Source: Candidatus Magasanikiibacteriota bacterium (GTDB taxonomy: Bacteria; Patescibacteriota; Patescibacteriia; Magasanikbacterales; UBA922). Taken from it: DNA of 37,292 nucleotides. The notes beneath the pieces are model-generated. The model ran no database searches. It was not told where the DNA came from and saw nothing but the letters and a program-made list of their open reading frames with translations. A program made the position numbers and the translations under genes. Shown piece by piece: positions 19,126 to 25,118 of this stretch (positions are counted from its first letter, which is position 1; each line of letters opens with the position of its first letter). The stretch covers positions 1-37,292 of the forward strand of contig JABIBU010000014.1 of NCBI GenBank assembly GCA_018652595.1, read 5' to 3'.

Positions 19126-19881
19126 TTATTTAAAGATTTTACAGATTTTTTTATAAGATAAATTTCCACCGAAGATATCTAATGCACTGCCAACGGTAAA
19201 ATTTATTTTTTTATTTCCTATTTTTTTTATTTTTTCAATATCACCAACATCTTTAATTCCCCCAGCATATGTTATGGGGATTTTGGTAAAGTTTTTTAAT
19301 ATCTTAAGTAATTCTTCTTCAATACCTTGTTTTCTACCTTCAACGTCCACACCATGGATAAGGAATTCATCACAGTATTTTGCAAGCATGTTTAGGGTAT
19401 CTAAATTAACTTCTAAATTTGTGAATGTTTGCCAACGATCTATAACTATATAATATTTTCCATCTTTTTTTCTACAACTCAAGTCTAGTATTAGACGATT
19501 CTTCCCAATAGTGTCGACAAGAGTTTGGAGTTTGCCAAAGTCGAGTTTTCCATTTTCAAAAATATATGAAGTGACAATAACACGACTTGCACCGTCACTG
19601 ATAAATTTTTTTGCATTGTCTAAATTTATTTCACCGCCAATTTGTAGACCGTCTGGGAAGGATTCCAAAGCAAAGAGTGCTTGTTTTTTCGTTTTTTCCT
19701 TCTTGTCTAACATAATAATGTGTCCACCGGATAGGCCATCTTTTTTATATAGATTAGCAAAATAAGAAGCGTCTTTGTCTGCCACAAAGTTTTCCGTAAC
19801 TGAAAAATTGTTAGTGAGCGTTGAGCCAATAATTTGTTTTACTTTTCCATCGTGTATATCAATACAAGGTCTAAATTGCAT
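19126..19881 (-). CDS. hisA: ProFAR isomerase of eukaryotic (HIS6-like) type
   Basis: '[20 protein letters not shown]', '[63 protein letters not shown]', '[14 protein letters not shown]'. Confidence 0.9.
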   Translation of the reverse strand: [251 protein letters not shown]

Positions 19882-19882
19882 A

Positions 19883-20470
19883 TTATAGTTTTAAGAAGTT
19901 TTCTAATATTTTTAAGCCGATTTTTCCTGATTTTTCTGGGTGAAATTGCGTGCCATAAAAGTTATCTTTTTGAATTACTCCGGCTGCAGAGATATTTCCA
20001 TACTTGTATGTAGCTAAGGTATTTTTATCATCAGTTTCTACATAATAAGAATTAACAAAGTAAACATAGTTCTCATCTCCAATCCCATCAAACAATGGAT
20101 TTTGTTGCGTTAGTTTCAGGTTATTCCAACCAATTTGAGGAATCTTTTCATCATCTGAAAAACGTTTAACCTCTCCTTTAATAATGCCGAAGCATTTTGT
20201 ATTATCTTCTTGTGAGTGTGGAAGAAGTAGTTGCGTTCCTAAACAAATACCTAAGAAGGGCTGTTTAATTTGTTTCATTACTTTATCAAGTCCTTTGGTT
20301 TTTAGGTCTTCCATTGCTGGTTTGGCTCGGCCTTGCCCTGGAAAAATTACTTTATTTGCTTTTAGTATTTTTTCTTTATCATCAGTAATTTCGTATTTAT
20401 AACCAAATTTTTCTAGGGCATTTGCAACCGAGGCTGTATTGCCAGCATTGTATTTTATTATTGCAATCAT
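19883..20470 (-). CDS. hisH: Imidazole glycerol phosphate synthase glutaminase subunit
   Basis: 'YNAGNTASVANALEKFGY', 'FLGICLGTQLLL' nucleophile, 'YGTQFHPEKSG'. Confidence 0.96.
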   Translation of the reverse strand: MIAIIKYNAGNTASVANALEKFGYKYEITDDKEKILKANKVIFPGQGRAKPAMEDLKTKGLDKVMKQIKQPFLGICLGTQLLLPHSQEDNTKCFGIIKGEVKRFSDDEKIPQIGWNNLKLTQQNPLFDGIGDENYVYFVNSYYVETDDKNTLATYKYGNISAAGVIQKDNFYGTQFHPEKSGKIGLKILENFLKL

Positions 20471-20471
20471 A

Positions 20472-21062
20472 TTATAGTTTTCCTTTAGTGCTTGGTAGTA
20501 TATTTTTCATGCGAGGGTCATTCTCAACTGCCATTTTTATGGTTTTTGCTAGGGATTTAAAAATAGCTTCAACTTTGTGGTGTTCATTTTGACCATACTT
20601 TATTTCAATGTGTAAATTACAACTCAAACTTTGGGCAAATGCGGTGAAAAAATCTTCTAATAGTTCTGTTGGTAAATCCCCGATGTATTCTCGTTTGGGT
20701 TTATAATTAAACACTAGATAACTTCTTCCGCCAAGATCTATAGCCACTTGTGACAAGGTTTCGTCCATGGGTAAAAGAAATCCGTATCTTCTGATTCCTT
20801 TTTTGTTTCCCAAAGCTTTTTTTATTGCTTGCCCTAAACAAAGTCCAATATCTTCAGTAGTGTGGTGTTCATCTGTTTGTAAATCTCCTGTCGCTTTGAT
20901 GGCTAGGTCAATTAAGGAGTGTTTAGAAAATAGCTCTAACATGTGGTTTAAAAAACTAATTCCAGTATTTATGTTATATTTTCCAGTGCCATCAAGATTT
21001 ACCCTAATTTTGATTTGAGTTTCATTCGTGTTTCGTTCAATTGTAGCTGTTCTTTTTTTCAT
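20472..21062 (-). CDS. hisB: Imidazoleglycerol-phosphate dehydratase (monofunctional)
   Basis: 'GISFLNHMLELFSKHSLIDLAIKATGDLQTDEHHTTEDIGLCLGQAI', 'NEHHKVEAIFKSLAK'. Confidence 0.97.
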   Translation of the reverse strand: MKKRTATIERNTNETQIKIRVNLDGTGKYNINTGISFLNHMLELFSKHSLIDLAIKATGDLQTDEHHTTEDIGLCLGQAIKKALGNKKGIRRYGFLLPMDETLSQVAIDLGGRSYLVFNYKPKREYIGDLPTELLEDFFTAFAQSLSCNLHIEIKYGQNEHHKVEAIFKSLAKTIKMAVENDPRMKNILPSTKGKL

Positions 21063-22630
21063 ATATTTAATTTGAACGCTTGGTTAGTTTTTATTTTAAT
21101 AAAGTTGAGTTTTAAATTTTCTGCCAAGTCTTTATCATCATTACTATTGCCTATAACCACACTTTTTTTCCAATTAATATTGTTATCTCTGATGAAATTA
21201 TCCAATAATCCTGTTTTGGGTTTGCGACAATTGCAGTTATTTTTTGGTAAATGTGGACAAATAAAGATTTTTTCAAATTCAATTCCATTATCTTTGAAAA
21301 TTCTAAGCATTTCATTTTGCACTTCATCAAACTTTGATTCTGGAAATTTGTTAGTACCAAGTCCGTCTTGATTTGAAATTAAAACAAGTCTATAGTTTTT
21401 ATTTATTAGTTTTTGTAGACCTTCAATTACTCCTGGTAGGATTTTTAATTTTTCAAAACTATCTATTTGATAAGGTGTATCACCCGGTTTGGTTTCTGTA
21501 GGTGTGGGTTCATAAATTAAAGTTCCGTCTCGGTCAATAAAGGCATAGGTATCTTTTTTAGGCTGGTTAATTTGTCTATAAGCACTTATAAATTCAGCTG
21601 TTTGTTGGGCGGTTCCTAGTGTAACTCGAATGGTGTTATTAATAATCCCACCCTTTCTAGGGCGGGTGAAAAAGTTGTTATTTTTAAAATAATTAAAGGC
21701 TTGATTTGAATTTTTTGGTTTAAATAAAATAAAGTTTGCTTGGCTTGGATAAAATTTTATTTTTTCTTTTTTAAAATAATTTTCCAGCATTGGCTTTGAA
21801 ATATTCATGACTTCATCGACATAGTCATAGAGCAGGTTGAGATTTTTTAGGGCAGCTTTAACTGCGCAAAGGGCAGGCATATTTGTATCATAGGGACCAC
21901 GGACTTTCATTATTTCTGCTAGTAGTTTTTGATTACCAACAGCATAACCAATTCGCAATGCTGCCAAGCCAAATGCTTTCGAAAATGTCCGAGTAATAAT
22001 TAAATTTTTATATTTTTTTATCAGAGGAATTGCGGTTACTCCAGAAAATTCAGCATAAGCTTCATCTATCAATATAACGGCCTTGGGGGCTTTCTTTATG
22101 ACTGCTTCTATATCTTTTATCGGCGCCAAAGTGCCGGTTGGATTATTTGGATTGCAAATTATTATTAATTTGGTCTTAGGATTGATTTTGTCTAGAATTT
22201 CTTGTGTGGGGAAAGATAAATCTTTTCCTTGATATAAAGGGCTAATTATTTTATTACCAACGATTTCAGCGCATTGATAAAACATGGCAAAACTGGGTGA
22301 AGGAATTATAACCTCATCGTTCGTTTTAGTAAAAGTTCTAAACACCAGATCTATTGCTTGGTCTGATCCGTTTGTAATAATAATATTTTGGGGTTTTATT
22401 TTTGTATAATTAGCAATTTCTTTGGCAATGTTACTATATTCTGGATAAATCTGCATTTTGTCCTCGGTCAGCATTTTTCCTAATGCTTCTTTTATAACAC
22501 CGCCATAAGGCGTGGTTCTCTCATTAAAATCTAGAAGTAAACAACCAGAACCACGCCTACCTTCCAAAGGTGGTTTATAGGGCTTCATTTTTTGTATGTT
22601 TTTGTTAGCTAGATTAGGCATATTATTCAA
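21059..22630 (-). CDS. hisC: Fusion: histidinol-phosphate aminotransferase (N-term) + histidinol-phosphate phosphatase (HAD, HisB-N type, C-term)
   Basis: HisC: 'ITNGSDQAIDLVFRTF', 'NPNNPTGTLAPI', 'TRTFSKAFGLAALRIGY'. Phosphatase: 'YAFIDRDGTLIYEPTPTE', 'LVLISNQDGLGTNKFPE', 'CPHLPKNNCNCRKPKTGLLD'. Confidence 0.92.
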   Translation of the reverse strand: MNNMPNLANKNIQKMKPYKPPLEGRRGSGCLLLDFNERTTPYGGVIKEALGKMLTEDKMQIYPEYSNIAKEIANYTKIKPQNIIITNGSDQAIDLVFRTFTKTNDEVIIPSPSFAMFYQCAEIVGNKIISPLYQGKDLSFPTQEILDKINPKTKLIIICNPNNPTGTLAPIKDIEAVIKKAPKAVILIDEAYAEFSGVTAIPLIKKYKNLIITRTFSKAFGLAALRIGYAVGNQKLLAEIMKVRGPYDTNMPALCAVKAALKNLNLLYDYVDEVMNISKPMLENYFKKEKIKFYPSQANFILFKPKNSNQAFNYFKNNNFFTRPRKGGIINNTIRVTLGTAQQTAEFISAYRQINQPKKDTYAFIDRDGTLIYEPTPTETKPGDTPYQIDSFEKLKILPGVIEGLQKLINKNYRLVLISNQDGLGTNKFPESKFDEVQNEMLRIFKDNGIEFEKIFICPHLPKNNCNCRKPKTGLLDNFIRDNNINWKKSVVIGNSNDDKDLAENLKLNFIKIKTNQAFKLNI

Positions 22631-23918
22631 ATCTTACGTTGCAAGAATATTTGTGGGCTGGTAGTCCCTCGATTTCAGCAAAGGTTTGGATAGATTTACT
22701 TATTTTTTCCAGACCTTCCTTGCTGCATTTTTGGTATTCGACTAGTCGGACAAAATCAAGGACAGAGAGTCCGGAAAACATTTTTGCTGATCCACCAGTC
22801 GGTAAGACATGATTAGCACCAGTGGCGTAGTCTCCAGCAGATTTGCAAGTGTAATCACCAATAAATATAGATCCTGCGTTAGTGATTTTTTTAGCAATAC
22901 TTTGTGCATTTTTAGTCATAATCTGAATGTGTTCTGGTGCATAATCATTGGCAAATTCGATTGCTTCTTCAATGTTGGTAACTAACGCAAAGAGTCCGTA
23001 GCGTTTCATTGATTTTTGTATGTTTTTTTGAGTATCAAATTTGTTTATATTTTTTTTGATTTCATACCAGATTTTTTCTGCCAATTTTTTTGATGTTGTA
23101 ATTAGTATAGGAGCTGAGTCAGGTCCGTGTTCGGCATCGGCCATGAGATCGGCGGCTACAAATTTTGGATTGGCTGCTTCGTCTGCTATAACAAACACTT
23201 CAGATGGGCCAGCAGGGGAGTCAATAGCAATTTCTCCACTCATTAGTCCAGCTAGTTTTGCGGCAGTTACATAGGCATTTCCAGGGCCAACCACCTTATA
23301 TACCTTAGGCACGATTTCAGTGCCATAGGTTAGGGCTGCAATGGCTTGAATTCCACCAATTTTATAAATCTCGGTTATTCCTAGTTTATTAGCTGCTACA
23401 AGTAATTCTGGAGCAATTAGTCCGTTTTTTTGTGGAGGAGTTGTTATAATTATTTGCTTACACCCCGCAACTATTGCTGGTATAGCATTCATTAATACTG
23501 ACGATGGATAGAGAGCTCGGCCACCAGGGACATATAGTCCTACTTTTTCTATAGGTTGCCATTTTTTCCAGACGCGTATTCCTGGTTCTGGTTTTATTAT
23601 ATTTTGAGCGTTAATAGGAATTTGATTTTGGTGTACTTTAGTAATATTTTTGATCGTTTGTTCCAAGGCTCGTAAAAATTCTTTACTTACTTTTGTGTAA
23701 GCTTTTTGTATTTCTTCTTTTTTTACTTTTGTATCTTGTATATTTAATTTATCAAATCGCTCTGTGTACTTTTTTACGGCTTTGTCACCATTTTTTCTAA
23801 CATCTTTCATAATGTCTTGTACAAGTCCAAATATATCCTCGTAATTTTCTTTACCACGGTTCATTATTTTTTTATATCTGTCTGTTTTTTTAAATTGTTT
23901 GAGATTTACGATTTGCAT
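22623..23918 (-). CDS. hisD: Histidinol dehydrogenase
   Basis: 'EKVGLYVPGGRALYPSSVLMNAIPA', 'VVGPGNAYVTAAK', 'GPSEVFVIADEAANPKFVAADLMADAEHGPDS'. Confidence 0.98.
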   Translation of the reverse strand: MQIVNLKQFKKTDRYKKIMNRGKENYEDIFGLVQDIMKDVRKNGDKAVKKYTERFDKLNIQDTKVKKEEIQKAYTKVSKEFLRALEQTIKNITKVHQNQIPINAQNIIKPEPGIRVWKKWQPIEKVGLYVPGGRALYPSSVLMNAIPAIVAGCKQIIITTPPQKNGLIAPELLVAANKLGITEIYKIGGIQAIAALTYGTEIVPKVYKVVGPGNAYVTAAKLAGLMSGEIAIDSPAGPSEVFVIADEAANPKFVAADLMADAEHGPDSAPILITTSKKLAEKIWYEIKKNINKFDTQKNIQKSMKRYGLFALVTNIEEAIEFANDYAPEHIQIMTKNAQSIAKKITNAGSIFIGDYTCKSAGDYATGANHVLPTGGSAKMFSGLSVLDFVRLVEYQKCSKEGLEKISKSIQTFAEIEGLPAHKYSCNVRFE

Positions 23919-24528
23919 ATTTTTCTATTTTTTCAAATATATTATTTTTTTGAGATTTATTAATAGGACTTTCAATAAGTACTGCCTCTGACTCTAGGAT
24001 TACTTCAATTATCTGCAATTTGTTTTCTTTCAGGCTTCTGCCAGTTTGAGTAATATCGCAAATCAGATCAGCCAGCCCCATCTTTGGTGCAATTTCTACA
24101 GAACCGGATAAGTAAATCACCTTACTGTATATTTTTTTCTCTTTTAGGTATTTTTTTAGAATATTTGGATAAGAGGTTGCTATAACTTTGTTTTGAAGGT
24201 CTTCTATTTTTTTAATCTGGCTATTTTGTGGTGAGGCGATCACTAGTTCGCATTTACTAAATCCCAATGTTTTATTTGTTTTTATAGATTCCTCTCTTTC
24301 TTCTATCACATCTTTGCCTATTATTCCAAAGTCGATTAATCCTTCATTCAAGTATTTTGGAATATCATCATCGCGCAGAAAGATTATTTCAGCGTTGGTT
24401 TTTTGGCAATTTGTAGAAAGAGTTTTTTCAGTATAATCAAAATTAAGACCTAGCGAAAGTAAAAAATCGATGCTTTCCTCTCGGAGGTGCCCCTTCTTTT
24501 GTATAGCTATTTTTAATTTATTTTTCAT
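23890..24528 (-). CDS. hisG: ATP phosphoribosyltransferase, long-form-like catalytic core without C-terminal regulatory domain
   Basis: 'LKIAIQKKGHLREESIDFLLSLGL', 'RDDDIPKYLNEGLIDFGIIGKDVIEE', 'YLSGSVEIAPKMGLADLICDITQTGRSLKENKL'. ATG at 24528 preferred over the TTG at 24549. Confidence 0.94.
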   Translation of the reverse strand: MKNKLKIAIQKKGHLREESIDFLLSLGLNFDYTEKTLSTNCQKTNAEIIFLRDDDIPKYLNEGLIDFGIIGKDVIEEREESIKTNKTLGFSKCELVIASPQNSQIKKIEDLQNKVIATSYPNILKKYLKEKKIYSKVIYLSGSVEIAPKMGLADLICDITQTGRSLKENKLQIIEVILESEAVLIESPINKSQKNNIFEKIEKYANRKSQTI

Positions 24529-24557
24529 ATTTATTAATTTTTTTATCAAATCTTCAC

Positions 24558-24633
24558 TGGGGTGACTACCGGGAATTGAACCCGAATTACGAGGGCCACG
24601 ATCTCGTGTGTTGACCTATTACACTATAGTCAC
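24558..24633 (-). tRNA. tRNA-His(GTG), atypical anticodon loop
   Basis: GTGACTA...TAGTCAC acceptor, C73 plus encoded CCA, D stem GTGT/ACAC, T-loop TTCAATT; the stem ACGAG/CTCGT is centred on GTG. Confidence 0.88.
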
Positions 24634-24658
24634 TACGGTAGAGACTTTTGAAATAAAC

Positions 24659-24680
24659 AAAAAACCGCCTTTAAGCGATT
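24659..24680 (-). terminator. Intrinsic terminator between the his leader and tRNA-His (putative attenuator)
   Basis: Minus strand AATCGC-TTAAAG-GCGGTT followed by TTTT, G/C-rich stem bottom and a run of 6 T. Confidence 0.7.
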
Positions 24681-24683
24681 TAC

Positions 24684-24726
24684 AGATCTTGAAGCAAGCA
24701 CCAAAAGAGGAGCCTATTCAAGATCT
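24684..24726 (-). promoter_or_regulatory. Leader hairpin upstream of the putative attenuator
   Basis: Minus strand AGATCTTGAA (24726-24717) ... TTCAAGATCT (24693-24684), perfect 10-bp stem; inner partial pairing AGGCTCC/GGTGCTT. Confidence 0.75.
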
Positions 24727-24764
24727 TGTGTGTGATGCATTAAGTTTTGTATTTTGTTGTTCAT
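24714..24764 (-). CDS. Putative his leader peptide MNNKIQNLMHHTQDLE
   Basis: ATG AAC AAC AAA ATA CAA AAC TTA ATG CAT CAC ACA CAA GAT CTT GAA TAG; starts 8 nt after the -10 box; tandem His codons. Confidence 0.5.
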   Translation of the reverse strand: MNNKIQNLMHHTQDLE

Positions 24765-24786
24765 ATAGTACCATTGTATTACTACA
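24763..24786 (-). promoter_or_regulatory. Candidate operator (YerC/TrpR-like) over the -10 and start site
   Basis: ATGTAGTA-N8-TACTATAT, 7 of 8 arm positions symmetric (core TAGTA / TACTA). Confidence 0.4.
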
Positions 24787-24801
24787 TTGATACATTGTCA
24801 A
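24773..24801 (-). promoter_or_regulatory. Sigma70-type promoter of the tRNA-His/his operon
   Basis: Minus strand TTGACA-N17-TACAAT. Confidence 0.8.
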
Positions 24802-24819
24802 GTAGAGCTGTGGATAACT

Positions 24820-24844
24820 AAAATCCCGATCTAGTCGGGATTTT
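24820..24844 (-). terminator. Intrinsic terminator of the yerC-like gene
   Basis: AAAATCCCGA-CTAGA-TCGGGATTTT. Confidence 0.8.
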
Positions 24845-24845
24845 A

Positions 24846-25118
24846 TTATTTCTTCAAAATCTTTTTGTATCCACCCTCACCATGCTTCATCCAATGGGCT
24901 ATTCTGGTTACTGTGGTAGTACTCATTCCAGTCTTGGTTGCTACTTCACGATAGGGTAAACCTTTGTTTAGTAGCTCGGCTGCTTTCCAGCGGTTGGATA
25001 GTTCATCTAGTTCTTCCAGGGTGCACAGATCACGTAAGAAATTTTGCATGTCTACTTCTTTTTTTATAGACATCAGAGCCTTTGTAAGTTTTTTAAGCTT
25101 TGTTGTTTTCCAATTCAT
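24846..25118 (-). CDS. YerC/YecD family TrpR-like transcriptional regulator
   Basis: 'FLRDLCTLEELDELSNRWKAAELLNKGLPYREVATKTGMSTTTVTRIAHWMKHGEGGY'. Confidence 0.92.
   Translation of the reverse strand: MNWKTTKLKKLTKALMSIKKEVDMQNFLRDLCTLEELDELSNRWKAAELLNKGLPYREVATKTGMSTTTVTRIAHWMKHGEGGYKKILKK

Noticed and set aside
23890-23918. HisG short C-terminus considered as a frameshift artefact
   Set aside because: hisD begins within the last 29 nt of hisG, so there is no room for a lost regulatory domain; a real domain absence is more likely.
24600-24604. tRNA at 24558-24633 read as tRNA-Thr(CGT)
   Set aside because: Would put T at position 33 but destroys the anticodon stem; the symmetric stem, C73 and acceptor fit tRNA-His(GTG).
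24608-24790. 60-aa plus-strand ORF across tRNA-His and the leader
   Set aside because: Antisense to the tRNA, promoter and leader features; no protein-like pattern.
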